A stretch of 64,000 nucleotides of DNA, taken from UBA4742 sp963734965. Its GTDB lineage: Bacteria; Actinomycetota; Acidimicrobiia; Acidimicrobiales; Acidimicrobilacustridaceae. Shown here piece by piece: positions 55,132 to 63,728 of this stretch; within the stretch, counting starts at the first letter, position 1; each line of letters opens with the position of its first letter. The notes beneath the pieces were generated by a model. The model worked only from the letters and a program-made list of their open reading frames with translations, was not told where the DNA came from and ran no database searches. The stretch spans positions 1,426,001 to 1,490,000 of the forward strand of contig CAVTJK010000004.1 of NCBI GenBank assembly GCA_963734965.1. The letters run 5' to 3'. The translations under genes and the position numbers were made by a program.

Positions 55132-55677
55132 ATGGACGCACGCAACCTGGCCGAACTGTACGAGTTGCCCCCGCTCGACTGGGCTCCCATCGAGGCGCGC
55201 CTGGACGAGGGGTTCACCCAAGCCCCTGGAGAGGGCGGGCCCAACCGGCACACCTGCTGGCTGGCCACCCTCAACGAGGATGGGAGCCCGCACGTGACCG
55301 CGGTCGGCGCCCTGTGGGTCGAGGGCGCCTTCTGGTTCGAGACCGGGCCGCGGACCCGCAAGGCCCGCAACCTGGCACGCGACCCACGCGCCACGATCAG
55401 CGTGGCCACCCAGGACTTCGACCTCACCGTGAACGGCACCGCGAAGCAGATCACCGACCCGGCCACGGTCGCGGCCATGGCCACCCGATGGGCGGCCGGA
55501 GGCTGGCCCTGCCGGGTGGACGAGACCGGAACGGCCCTCACCGCCGATTTCAGCGCCCCGTCGGCCGGGCCGCCACCGTGGTTCGTGTATCGACTCACGC
55601 CGAGCACCGCGACCGCTCTCGCGACGATCGAGCCCGGCGGAGCCACCCGCTGGTCCTTCGACGAGCCGCGCCCCTAG
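55132..55677 (+). CDS. PPOX (pyridoxamine-phosphate-oxidase fold) flavin/F420 protein
   Basis: A 181-residue split-barrel FMN-binding protein. HTCWLATLNEDGSPHVTAVG is the family's opening strand and KARNLARDPRATISVATQDF the cofactor-contact region, then WFVYRLTPSTATALATIEP. Actinobacterial members often use F420 or heme-degradation flavins; the cofactor cannot be decided here. ATG at 55132 has GGAGG nine bases upstream. It is the second plus-strand gene in the block that separates infA and map, 95 bp downstream of the sulfotransferase. Confidence 0.78.
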   Translation: MDARNLAELYELPPLDWAPIEARLDEGFTQAPGEGGPNRHTCWLATLNEDGSPHVTAVGALWVEGAFWFETGPRTRKARNLARDPRATISVATQDFDLTVNGTAKQITDPATVAAMATRWAAGGWPCRVDETGTALTADFSAPSAGPPPWFVYRLTPSTATALATIEPGGATRWSFDEPRP

Positions 55678-55693
55678 CGACCGGCGACTTCGG

Positions 55694-56107
55694 TCAGGTG
55701 CTGAGCCGCCGGGACAGCACGGTCACCTCGTCGTCCTCGTACCCGAGCCGACGGTAGAAGGCGACGACACCCTCGTTGGTGTGTCGCACCATCAACTGGA
55801 TCTTGGGCACGCCGGCATCGGCCACCCAGGCCTCGGCCGCCGACATCAAGGCCGCTCCGATCCCCTGGCCCCGGCGGTTTGTTGAGACGGCCAGGTAGTA
55901 CACCCAGCCTCGATGCCCGTCGTGGCCGACCATGGCGGTGCCCACGAGACGACCGTCCTCTCGGATCCCGAGCACGGTCGACGTCGGCCCGGCGACGGCC
56001 CGATCGAAATCGGCCAACGGATCGTTCCACGGGCGGGTCAGGTCGGCTTCGGCCCAGAGCGAGGCCGCCGCCGTCCGGTCCGGCAACGACAGCTCCTCGA
56101 CAGCCAT
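55694..56107 (-). CDS. ypeA: GNAT family acetyltransferase (YpeA-like)
   Basis: A 137-residue GNAT protein. It resembles E. coli YpeA throughout: the segment ADLTRPWNDPLADFDRAVAG, VGTAMVGHDGHRGWVYYLAV, the acetyl-CoA motif STNRRGQGIGAALMSAAEAW (Q/R-x-x-G-x-G/A) and IQLMVRHTNEGVVAFYRRLG. The substrate is unknown, and the family name is only an orthology suggestion. It converges on the PPOX gene (16 bp) and lies 104 bp upstream of map. Confidence 0.8.
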   Translation of the reverse strand: MAVEELSLPDRTAAASLWAEADLTRPWNDPLADFDRAVAGPTSTVLGIREDGRLVGTAMVGHDGHRGWVYYLAVSTNRRGQGIGAALMSAAEAWVADAGVPKIQLMVRHTNEGVVAFYRRLGYEDDEVTVLSRRLST

Positions 56108-56211
56108 CGGTCGAGCCTACGAGAGGCGCGGCCGAGGAATGTTTCTTCGTGGTCGGTCGCCACGACCTACGCCAACACGGGTCGGCTGTGGGCCAGGTCG
56201 GCCGGGCGCGC

Positions 56212-56976
56212 TCAGGGAACGGTCAGGATCTGGGGGCCGTCATCGGTGATGGCGATGGTGTGCTCCCAGTGGGCCGAGAGCGAGCCATCGGCGGTGACCA
56301 CGCCCCAGCCGTCGTCGAGGACCATGGTCTCAGGTCCGCCGGCGTTGACCATCGGCTCGATGGCGAACACGTTGCCGACCGACAGGCGCACGCCCCGGCC
56401 CCGGCGGCCGTAGTTGGGCACCTCGGGCTGTTCGTGCATGGCCCGACCGATGGCGTGACCGACGTACTCGCGCACCACCGAGTAGCCGGCGGCCTCGGCC
56501 ACCTCCTGCACGGCGGCACCGACGTCGCCCAGGTGCTGATCGGCCACGAGCTCGGCGATCCCCGCGTACAACGAGGCCTCAGTGGTCTCGATGAGCTTGG
56601 TCGCGGCCTTGCTGATCTGACCCACCCCCATCGTGTAGGCGGCATCGCCGTGCCAACCGTCGACGATGGCCCCGCAGTCGATCGAGATGATGTCGCCCTC
56701 TTCGAGGCGGTAGGCACCGGGGATGCCGTGCACGATCATGTCGTTGGGCGACGTGCAGATCACGGCCGGGAAGCCGTGGTAGTTGAGGAAGTTCGAGGTG
56801 GCGCCCCGGCGAGCGAGCACGTCCCGCCCGACTGCATCGAGATCGAGGGTGGTGACGCCCGGACGGACGGCCTGGCGGATGCACTCGTGCATCTCGGCGA
56901 CGACGCGCCCGGCTCGGCGCATCTGGACCACGTCGTCATCGCTACGGATCGTCGTCGACGTGCGCGCCGTCTTCAC
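56212..56976 (-). CDS. map: Methionine aminopeptidase (type I)
   Basis: A 254-residue pita-bread metalloprotease removing N-terminal Met. IRSDDDVVQMRRAGRVVAEM is the standard opening, HGFPAVICTSPNDMIVHGIP the substrate pocket, and the metal ligands are in DIISIDCGAIVDGWHGDAAY (Asp, Asp), YVGHAIGRAMHEQPEVPNYG (His) and FAIEPMVN / EHTIAITDDGP (Glu, Glu). The start is taken as GTG at 56976, since other starts would lengthen the N-terminus, but its ribosome-binding site is poor. It follows adk by 118 bp in the secY-adk-map order. Confidence 0.93.
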   Translation of the reverse strand: MKTARTSTTIRSDDDVVQMRRAGRVVAEMHECIRQAVRPGVTTLDLDAVGRDVLARRGATSNFLNYHGFPAVICTSPNDMIVHGIPGAYRLEEGDIISIDCGAIVDGWHGDAAYTMGVGQISKAATKLIETTEASLYAGIAELVADQHLGDVGAAVQEVAEAAGYSVVREYVGHAIGRAMHEQPEVPNYGRRGRGVRLSVGNVFAIEPMVNAGGPETMVLDDGWGVVTADGSLSAHWEHTIAITDDGPQILTVP

Positions 56977-57094
56977 CCCGGCCGCCCACTCATCTGGTGA
57001 CCCGGATCCGCCACGGCTGGACCATGGGCGACACACGTCCTCCGGTGGTCCGGATCTGCGAGGGCCGAAGCCTGGGTCCGACGGGGCCGAGCCA

Positions 57095-57757
57095 TCACGC
57101 CGGGTCGTTCGATCGGGCCAGGTGGGCATCGATCGAGGCGATGAGCCGGGCCGTGACCTCGTCGGGCCGACCGAGTCCGTCGATCGTCTCGAGCAGGCCG
57201 CGCTCGCCGAACAGGTCGATGGCCGGGATGGTGTCGCGCTCGTAGGCCTCGAGTCGTTTGGCGATGGCGTCAGGCTTGTCATCGGCTCGCTGCACGACCT
57301 CGCCCCCGCACACGTCGCAGGTCCAGGGATCGGTCGGGGGCTCCGATGTCGAGTAGATGGCGCCGCAGTTGATGCACACCCGTCGACTCGACAGGCGCTC
57401 GAGCACCACCTCACGGGGCACCTCGAGGTTGACGGCCAGATCGACCGCCGTGATCCCCAGCAGCCCTTCGGCCTGGCCGACGGTGCGGGGGAACCCGTCG
57501 AGCAGGAAGCCGTTCTCGATGACGTCGGAGTGGGCGAAGCGCTCCTTGATGATCCCGAGCATGATCTCGTCGGGCAACAGGGCCCCGGCGTCCATGTACT
57601 GCTTGGCCTGGCTGCCGAACGCGGTGCCCTCAGCCACGGCCTCGCGGAGCATGTCACCAGTCGAGATGTGGGGCGCCCCGTACTGCTTGGACAGCTCGGC
57701 TGACTGCGTGCCCTTGCCTGAGCCCTGGCGGCCGAACAGTACGAGCTTGAGGTCCAC
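57095..57757 (-). CDS. adk: Adenylate kinase, zinc-LID form
   Basis: A 220-residue kinase (AMP + ATP to 2 ADP). VDLKLVLFGRQGSGKGTQSA has the P-loop, and FLLDGFPRTVGQAEGLLG is the AMP-binding site. The LID domain carries a Cys4 zinc cluster, VCINCGAIYST and WTCDVCGGEVVQ, the long structural-zinc form. GTG at 57757 overlaps the secY stop (TAGTG). No frameshift. Its co-expression with secY and map is universal. Confidence 0.95.
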   Translation of the reverse strand: MDLKLVLFGRQGSGKGTQSAELSKQYGAPHISTGDMLREAVAEGTAFGSQAKQYMDAGALLPDEIMLGIIKERFAHSDVIENGFLLDGFPRTVGQAEGLLGITAVDLAVNLEVPREVVLERLSSRRVCINCGAIYSTSEPPTDPWTCDVCGGEVVQRADDKPDAIAKRLEAYERDTIPAIDLFGERGLLETIDGLGRPDEVTARLIASIDAHLARSNDPA

Positions 57758-59069
57758 TACTTGAGGAACCCTTCGTAGTTGCGCATCATCAGCTGGCTGT
57801 CGATCTGCTTCATGGTCTCGAGGGCCACGCCGACGGCGATGAGGATGGACGTGCCCGAGAACGACACCTGGTTGCCGGGCAGGTAGTGGCTCAACATCCA
57901 TGACGGCACGAGGGCCACGAGGGCGATGAAGACGGCACCGGGCAGGGTGATGCGGTTGAGCACCTTGGCCAGGTAGCGCTCGGTCTGGGGGCCCGGACGG
58001 ATGCCGGGGATGAAGCCGCCCTGCTTGCGCAGCGTGTCGGCCTGCTTGGCCGGGTCGAACGTGATCGCCGTGTAGAAGTAGGCGAACCCCACGATCAGCA
58101 GGCCGTAGACGGCCAGGTACCAGGGCGAGCCGGGATTGGACAGGTGGTTGCTGATGAAGCTCTGGGTGCTCGCTCCCCAACCATCAGCGGGCAGCACGAA
58201 CGAGAGCAGCTGGGGCAGGTAGAGGACCGAGCTGGCGAAGATGATCGGGATGACGCCTGATTGGTTGACCTTGAGCGGGATGTAGGTGCTCTGGCCGCCG
58301 TAGACGCGGCGCCCGACCTGGCGTTTGGCGAACTGCACCGGGATGCGTCTCTGGCCCTGCTCGATGAACACGATGGCCACCAACAGCATCACGAACACGA
58401 TCAAGGTGACGATCAGAGCCGGCCAACCGGCGGCGGCCTGGATGCGCGTGCCCTGACTCGGCAGGGTGGACACCACGGACGCGAAGATCAGCAGCGACAT
58501 GCCGTTGCCGATGCCGCGCTGGGTGATGAGCTCGCCCATCCACATCAACAGCGCGGTGCCCGTGGTCAGGGTGAGGACGATGAGCGCGACCCGGGCGCGT
58601 TGTAGTGGGGCACGAGGTCGATGCCGGTCGTGTTGCCCTGTCTCAGTCCCCCGCCGCCCTTGTGGAAGAGGTAGGCCAGGCCGGTCGACTGGACGACGGC
58701 GATGCCGATCGTGACATACCGGGTCCACTGCGTGATCTTGCGCTGCCCGACGGCGCCCTGCTCCTGCCACTCCTCGAGCTTGGGGATCACGACGCCGAGG
58801 ATCTGCATGATGATCGACGCCGTGATGTACGGCATGATCCCGAGGGCGAAGATGGCGAAGTTGGTGATGGCGCCGCCCGAGAACAGCGTCAGGAACCCGA
58901 GCACACCGCTCTGGCTGGCTTCGCTGCGCAGCGTCTTGAGCGCGCCGGTGTCGATGCCGGGAACCGGGAGGTGGGCGCCGAACCGGTAGATCACGATCAT
59001 GAGGATCGTGAACAGCACCTTGTTGCGCAGGTCGGGGACCTTGAAGATGTTGCGCAAGCTGGAAAGCAC
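57757..59069 (-). CDS. secY: Preprotein translocase subunit SecY (one frameshift)
   Basis: The channel of the Sec translocon, about 437 residues. MLSSLRNIFKVPDLRNKVLF, IYRFGAHLPVPGIDTGALK, LGIMPYITASIIMQILGVVI, LMWMGELITQRGIGNGMSLL (cytoplasmic ribosome-binding loop), and RKQGGFIPGIRPGPQTERYL and the C-terminal VALETMKQIDSQLMMRNYEG. Ten transmembrane helices are predicted. The frame breaks near 58602, in PHYNA...RVALIVL, either one base short or two extra in a GCGC context. It follows rplO by 55 bp. Confidence 0.94.
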
Positions 59070-59124
59070 CGGGGGGCTCCTGTCGGACTACCTGGCCAGG
59101 GTTGGGGCGGCGCGGTGGACGCGG

Positions 59125-59613
59125 CTAGCGGTTGGTGAGGTGGTTGCCCTTGGCCGGCGGACGGCGGTCGCCCCACGGCAGCGGCAGGGTCTCAACCGTA
59201 CCGCCTGCGGCGGTGAGGGCTGCCTCGGCCGATCGCGAGAAGGCGTGCGCCGTGACCTGCAACGGCCGGGTCACTTCGCCACGGCCCAGGATCTTGATGA
59301 GGGCCCCCTTGTGGGTGAGACCCTTCTCGTGGAGCGTCTCAGGGTTGATGACATCGAGGCCCGACGCCTCGAGCACGTCGAGGTTCAGTGCCTGGTACTC
59401 GACCCGGAACGGGTTCTTGAAGCCCTTGAGCTTGGGGATCCGCATGTGCAGCGGCAGCTGCCCACCCTCGAACCCGGTCGGGATGGTGTCGCGTGCGCCT
59501 TGGCCCTTGGTGCCTCGGCCGGCGGTCTTGCCGCCCTTGCCGCCGATGCCTCGCCCGACGCGCTTGCGCTTGCGGGTCGACCCCGCCGGTGGCTTCAGAT
59601 CGTGGACCTTCAC
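59125..59613 (-). CDS. rplO: 50S ribosomal protein L15
   Basis: A 162-residue protein: MKVHDLKPPAGSTRKRKRVG, GRGIGGKGGKTAGRGTKGQG, GFEGGQLPLHMRIPKLKGFK, and the C-terminal HAFSRSAEAALTAAGGTVET. The ATG overlaps the rpmD stop (ATGA). The C-terminus (LPWGDRRPPAKGNHLTNR) is a basic extension. Intact. Confidence 0.97.
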   Translation of the reverse strand: MKVHDLKPPAGSTRKRKRVGRGIGGKGGKTAGRGTKGQGARDTIPTGFEGGQLPLHMRIPKLKGFKNPFRVEYQALNLDVLEASGLDVINPETLHEKGLTHKGALIKILGRGEVTRPLQVTAHAFSRSAEAALTAAGGTVETLPLPWGDRRPPAKGNHLTNR

Positions 59614-59843
59614 GACTCGTCCTTTCCAGCGACGGACGTTCCGTCAGAGGCGAGTCCCTCGACGGTGATGAGGTGGGGCACCCGGGCGATCATGCCCCGG
59701 ATCTCCGGGCGGTCGGGCAGGGTGTTGCTCTGGCCGATGCCGCGCAGGCCCAGGGCCCGCATGGTGCCCCGCGTCTTGGGCTTGGACCCGATGGTCGAAC
59801 GGACCTGGGTCACCTTGAGCTCACCGGTCTTGATCTCGGCCAT
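59610..59843 (-). CDS. rpmD: 50S ribosomal protein L30 with C-terminal extension
   Basis: A 77-residue protein. GELKVTQVRSTIGSKPKTRG, TMRALGLRGIGQSNTLPDRP, and EIRGMIARVPHLITVEGL form the L30 fold; about 12 extra residues follow (ASDGTSVAGKDES), longer than the usual 60. ATG at 59843 overlaps the rpsE stop by one base. Confidence 0.95.
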   Translation of the reverse strand: MAEIKTGELKVTQVRSTIGSKPKTRGTMRALGLRGIGQSNTLPDRPEIRGMIARVPHLITVEGLASDGTSVAGKDES

Positions 59844-60406
59844 CACGCCACCTCGTCGGGCACGAACGGGCCCCGCTCGCTGGCGCGATACGCGGCCAGC
59901 AGGCCCTTGGGCACGAACTCGTCGGCCGACAGGCCGCGCAGGCGGGCGATCTCGTCGGGACGCTTGAGGGCCCGCAGACCGGCGATGGTGGCCCGAGCCA
60001 CGTTGATGTGGTTGGCCGAGCCCAGCGACTTGCACAGCACGTCGTGGATGCCGGCCTCCTCGAGGATGGCGCGGGCGGCGCCGCCGGCGATGACACCAGT
60101 ACCGGGCGCGGCCGGCTTGAGCAGGACGCGACCGGCGCCCATCTCGCCGATGACGGGATGGATGATCGTGCTCCCGGCCAACGGAACCGAGAAGAGGTTC
60201 TTGCGGGCCTCTTCGGTGCCCTTCTGGATGGCGAGGGGCACCTCTTTGGCCTTGCCGTAGCCCAGGCCTACCCGTCCCGCACCGTCGCCGATCACCACGA
60301 GCGCGGTGAACGAGAAGCGCCGGCCGCCCTTGACGACCTTGGCCACGCGGTTGATGTTGATCACGCGCGACTCGCGCAGTTGCGCGTCATTCGTGTTGGG
60401 GGCCAT
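59843..60406 (-). CDS. rpsE: 30S ribosomal protein S5
   Basis: A 187-residue protein of the ribosomal decoding region. SRVININRVAKVVKGGRRFS, ALVVIGDGAGRVGLGYGKAK, KPAAPGTGVIAGGAARAILE, GIHDVLCKSLGSANHINVAR. It starts immediately after the rplR stop. Intact; the C-terminus is slightly extended. Confidence 0.97.
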   Translation of the reverse strand: MAPNTNDAQLRESRVININRVAKVVKGGRRFSFTALVVIGDGAGRVGLGYGKAKEVPLAIQKGTEEARKNLFSVPLAGSTIIHPVIGEMGAGRVLLKPAAPGTGVIAGGAARAILEEAGIHDVLCKSLGSANHINVARATIAGLRALKRPDEIARLRGLSADEFVPKGLLAAYRASERGPFVPDEVA

Positions 60407-60772
60407 CTACAACTCCAGTCCGGCTTCTCGAGCCGCGTTCGCCACGGCGGCGACGCGGCCGTGGTACAGGTTGCCGCCGCGATCGAAGACGACCTTGTCG
60501 ATTCCGGCCGCCTTGGCCCGCGTGGCGACGAGGGTCCCCACCTTGGTGGCGGCCTCGATGTTGCCCGTGGCGCCGGCCCGCAACTCGGACTCGGTCGTCG
60601 ACGCCGCCGCCAACGTGCGACCGCTGCGATCGTCGATCACCTGGGCGGTGATGTGGCGGTTCGAGCGGAAGACGGCGAGACGCGGTCGCGTCGCGTCGCC
60701 GCGCACCTTCTTGCGAACCCGCAAGTGGCGACGGATCCGTGCCGCTCGTTTCTCTTTCGCGCTGGTGCTCAT
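60407..60772 (-). CDS. rplR: 50S ribosomal protein L18
   Basis: A 121-residue 5S rRNA-binding protein. KRAARIRRHLRVRKKVRGDA, RPRLAVFRSNRHITAQVIDD and GIDKVVFDRGGNLYHGRVAA are conserved. The start lies 5 bp after the rplF stop. Intact. Confidence 0.97.
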   Translation of the reverse strand: MSTSAKEKRAARIRRHLRVRKKVRGDATRPRLAVFRSNRHITAQVIDDRSGRTLAAASTTESELRAGATGNIEAATKVGTLVATRAKAAGIDKVVFDRGGNLYHGRVAAVANAAREAGLEL

Positions 60773-60777
60773 GGTTC

Positions 60778-61317
60778 CTACTTCGCCGTCTTCCCGGCCT
60801 TGCGGGCCACGTATTCGTCGCGGTAGCGCACGCCCTTGCCCTTGTAGGGCTCAGGCTTGCGGATCGCCCGGATGTCGGCCGCCACCTGACCGACCAGCTC
60901 CTTGTCGATGCCGATGACGCCGATGGTCGTCGGGGCCGAGACCTCGAAGCTGATGCCATCGGGCGCTTCGACACGCACCGGGTGGCTGTAGCCGAGGGCC
61001 AGCTCGAGCTTGGTCGAGCCCTGGAGCGTGGCGCGGTAGCCGACCCCGATGATGTCGAGGTCCTTGCGGAACCCGTCGGTCACGCCGATGACCATGTTGT
61101 TGACCAGCGATCGGGTCAGGCCGTGCATGGCCCGGTTCTCGCGCTCGTCGTCGGGGCGCTCGACCACGAGCTCGTCACCGTCACGCCGGATCGTGATCTC
61201 ACCGGGCAGGGTGCGGGCCAGCTGGCCCTTGGGGCCCTTGACGGTGACGTCGCGGCCGTCGATGGCCACGTCGACACCGCTGGGCACGGGGATGGGTGCG
61301 CGTCCTACGCGTGACAT
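60778..61317 (-). CDS. rplF: 50S ribosomal protein L6
   Basis: A 179-residue protein. MSRVGRAPIPVPSGVDVAID, GPKGQLARTLPGEITIRRDG, ALGYSHPVRVEAPDGISFEV, and the signature PEPYKGKGVRYRDEYVARKA. Length is normal. It follows rpsH by 12 bp. Confidence 0.97.
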   Translation of the reverse strand: MSRVGRAPIPVPSGVDVAIDGRDVTVKGPKGQLARTLPGEITIRRDGDELVVERPDDERENRAMHGLTRSLVNNMVIGVTDGFRKDLDIIGVGYRATLQGSTKLELALGYSHPVRVEAPDGISFEVSAPTTIGVIGIDKELVGQVAADIRAIRKPEPYKGKGVRYRDEYVARKAGKTAK

Positions 61318-61329
61318 GTCGGGACTCCG

Positions 61330-61734
<405 letters not shown>

Positions 61735-61750
61735 CGTGGCATGCCCCCCT

Positions 61751-61936
61751 TCACCAGCTGGCCTTGGTGACACCGGGGAGCTCGCCGGCGTGGGCCAGCT
61801 CGCGCAAGCAGACGCGGCACAGCCCGAACTTGCGGTAGACGGCCCGGGGCCGTCCACACCGCCGGCAGCGGGTGTAGCCCCGCACCTTGAACTTGGGGGT
61901 GCGCTGCTGCTTCTCGATGAGCGCCTTCTTGGCCAT
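61751..61936 (-). CDS. rpsN: 30S ribosomal protein S14 type Z (zinc)
   Basis: A 61-residue short S14 with the zinc ribbon Cys-x2-Cys...Cys-x2-Cys: KFKVRGYTRCRRCGRPRAV and YRKFGLCRVCLRELAHAGEL. This is the C+ paralogue (rpsZ type) that is usually present in actinobacteria. The ATG overlaps the rplE stop by one base. Confidence 0.97.
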   Translation of the reverse strand: MAKKALIEKQQRTPKFKVRGYTRCRRCGRPRAVYRKFGLCRVCLRELAHAGELPGVTKASW

Positions 61937-62514
61937 TACTGCTGCCCCTCACGCTTGAAAGGGAAGCCGAAGGCGTCGAGCAGAGCCCGACCCTCGGCGT
62001 TCGTATGGGCGGTGGTGACGATGGTGATGTCCATTCCTCGCGTGACATCGACCTGGTCGTAGTCGATCTCGGGAAAGATGAGCTGTTCGGTGACGCCGAA
62101 GGTGTAGTTGCCCCGGCCGTCGAACGAGTCGGTCGGCATGCCGCGGAAGTCACGGATGCGGGGGATGGCCAGGCTGATGAGCCGGTCGAGGAACTCCCAC
62201 ATGCGATCGCCCCGCAAGGTGACCTTGGCGCCGATGGCGTTGCCCTCGCGCAGCTTGAAGCCGGCGATGGACTTCTTGGCCCGGGTGGTCAACGGCTTCT
62301 GGCCGGTGATGGTGCCGAGGTCGCTGATGGCGCCCTCGAGCAGCCGGGCCTGATCGGTGGCGGCGCCGACACCCATGTTGAGCACGATCTTCTCGAGCCG
62401 CGGAACCTGCATGATGTTGGCCAGCCCGAGGGTCTCCTTGAGCTGGGCCCTGATCTCATCGTCGTAGCGCTGCTTGAGCCGGGGCCGGGTGGTCGTCGTG
62501 GCGGTGTCGCTCAT
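61936..62514 (-). CDS. rplE: 50S ribosomal protein L5
   Basis: A 192-residue protein contacting 5S rRNA and P-site tRNA. RLKQRYDDEIRAQLKETLGL, VPRLEKIVLNMGVGAATDQA, GNAIGAKVTLRGDRMWEFLD and the C-terminal GMDITIVTTAHTNAEGRALL. ATG at 62514 overlaps the rplX stop as ATGA. Intact. Confidence 0.97.
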   Translation of the reverse strand: MSDTATTTTRPRLKQRYDDEIRAQLKETLGLANIMQVPRLEKIVLNMGVGAATDQARLLEGAISDLGTITGQKPLTTRAKKSIAGFKLREGNAIGAKVTLRGDRMWEFLDRLISLAIPRIRDFRGMPTDSFDGRGNYTFGVTEQLIFPEIDYDQVDVTRGMDITIVTTAHTNAEGRALLDAFGFPFKREGQQ

Positions 62515-62837
62515 GACAGGTCCTCCCCGCACTTGCGGCAGACGCGCACCTTGGTGCCGTCGGGATCGAAGCGGTAGCCGATGCGGGTGGGTCGACCGCA
62601 CGACGAGCACACGATGGCCACGTTGGACACGGGCATCGGCATCTCCTTGTCGATGATGCCGCCCTGCATCGTCGGGTTGGCCCGCGAGCCACCGCCGGCC
62701 TTCTTGTGCTTCTTGGCCACGTTGAGGCCGTCGACGATGACCTTGTCCTTGGCCGGGAAGGCGAAGGACACGGTCCCGGTCTTGCCGCGGTCCTTGCCGG
62801 TGAGGACCTGGACGCGGTCGCCCTTGCGGATCTTCAT
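62511..62837 (-). CDS. rplX: 50S ribosomal protein L24
   Basis: A 108-residue KOW-domain protein. MKIRKGDRVQVLTGKDRGKT, KDKVIVDGLNVAKKHKKAGG, and a C-terminal Cys pair and Cys pair (VCSSCGRPTRIGYRFD, VRVCRKCGEDL) that could bind zinc. The ATG overlaps the rplN stop by one base. Intact. Confidence 0.96.
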   Translation of the reverse strand: MKIRKGDRVQVLTGKDRGKTGTVSFAFPAKDKVIVDGLNVAKKHKKAGGGSRANPTMQGGIIDKEMPMPVSNVAIVCSSCGRPTRIGYRFDPDGTKVRVCRKCGEDLS

Positions 62838-63205
62838 CACAACACCTCCGGGGCCAGCGACACGATGCGCATGAAGCGCTTGTCGCGCAGCTCGCGGCCC
62901 ACCGGGCCGAAGATGCGCGTGCCTCGCGGCTGCTGCTGGTCGTTGATCAGGACGGCGGCGTTCTCGTCGAAGCGGATGTAGGAGCCGTCGGGCCGCCGCT
63001 TCTCCTTCTTGACGCGCACGACCACGCACTTGACGACGTCGCCCTTCTTGACCTGGGCGCCGGGGATGGCGTCCTTGACGGTCGCGACGAACACGTCGCC
63101 GATCGAGGCGTACCGGCGGCGCGAGCCACCGAGCACCTTGATGCAGAGCACCTCTTTGGCGCCGCTGTTGTCGGCCACCCGCAGGCGGGTCTCCTGCTGG
63201 ATCAT
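62837..63205 (-). CDS. rplN: 50S ribosomal protein L14
   Basis: A 122-residue protein. MIQQETRLRVADNSGAKEVL, GGSRRRYASIGDVFVATVKD and VVKCVVVRVKKEKRRPDGSY, PRGTRIFGPVGRELRDKRFM. Intact, and overlapping rpsQ. Confidence 0.97.
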   Translation of the reverse strand: MIQQETRLRVADNSGAKEVLCIKVLGGSRRRYASIGDVFVATVKDAIPGAQVKKGDVVKCVVVRVKKEKRRPDGSYIRFDENAAVLINDQQQPRGTRIFGPVGRELRDKRFMRIVSLAPEVL

Positions 63206-63480
63206 CGGGCTCGCTCCAGCACATCGACGACACGCCAGCGCTTGTTCTTGGACAGCGGCCGCGTCTCCTGCACCCGGACGCGGTCACCCACGTTGAGGTC
63301 GTTGGTCTCGTCGTGGACGAACAGCTTGGTCGTGCGCTGCACGGTCTTGTCGTAGCGAGGGTGACGGACGCGGTCGGTGACGGCGACGACGGCCGTCTTG
63401 TCCATGGCGCTCGAGATGACGAGCCCCTCACGGACCTTGCGCGGATTCGATCGGGTGGCGGTTGCGTTGTCGGCGGCCAT
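63202..63480 (-). CDS. rpsQ: 30S ribosomal protein S17
   Basis: A 92-residue protein: KVREGLVISSAMDKTAVVAV and DRVRHPRYDKTVQRTTKLFV, then NDLNVGDRVRVQETRPLSKN. ATG at 63480 overlaps the rpmC stop (TGATG) as elsewhere in the operon; GTG at 63483 directly before it is the alternative. Confidence 0.96.
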   Translation of the reverse strand: MAADNATATRSNPRKVREGLVISSAMDKTAVVAVTDRVRHPRYDKTVQRTTKLFVHDETNDLNVGDRVRVQETRPLSKNKRWRVVDVLERAR

Positions 63481-63728
63481 CACACCGTCTCCTCGGTCTG
63501 GGCTGATTGCTGGGCCTGCGCTTCGTGGGCCTTGATCTCTCGGGCCCGAAGTTCGGTGTTCACCCGGGCGACGTCCTTGCGCAGCTGGCGCAGCCGGTCG
63601 TAGTTGTCGAGCTGGCCGGTGACGTGGGTGAACCGCAGCTTGAACAGCTCGTCCTTGGTCTCGACCAGGCGCTCGACCAGGGCGGCGTCGGGCAGGTCAC
63701 GGAGCTCGGCCGCGTTCTTGCGCGCCAT
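63480..63728 (-). CDS. rpmC: 50S ribosomal protein L29 with C-terminal extension
   Basis: An 82-residue protein. AAELRDLPDAALVERLVETK, DELFKLRFTHVTGQLDNYDR and LRQLRKDVARVNTELRARE are the helical hairpin. About 15 Gln/Glu-rich residues follow (HEAQAQQSAQTEETV). It starts with an ATG overlapping the rplP stop. Confidence 0.96.
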   Translation of the reverse strand: MARKNAAELRDLPDAALVERLVETKDELFKLRFTHVTGQLDNYDRLRQLRKDVARVNTELRAREIKAHEAQAQQSAQTEETV

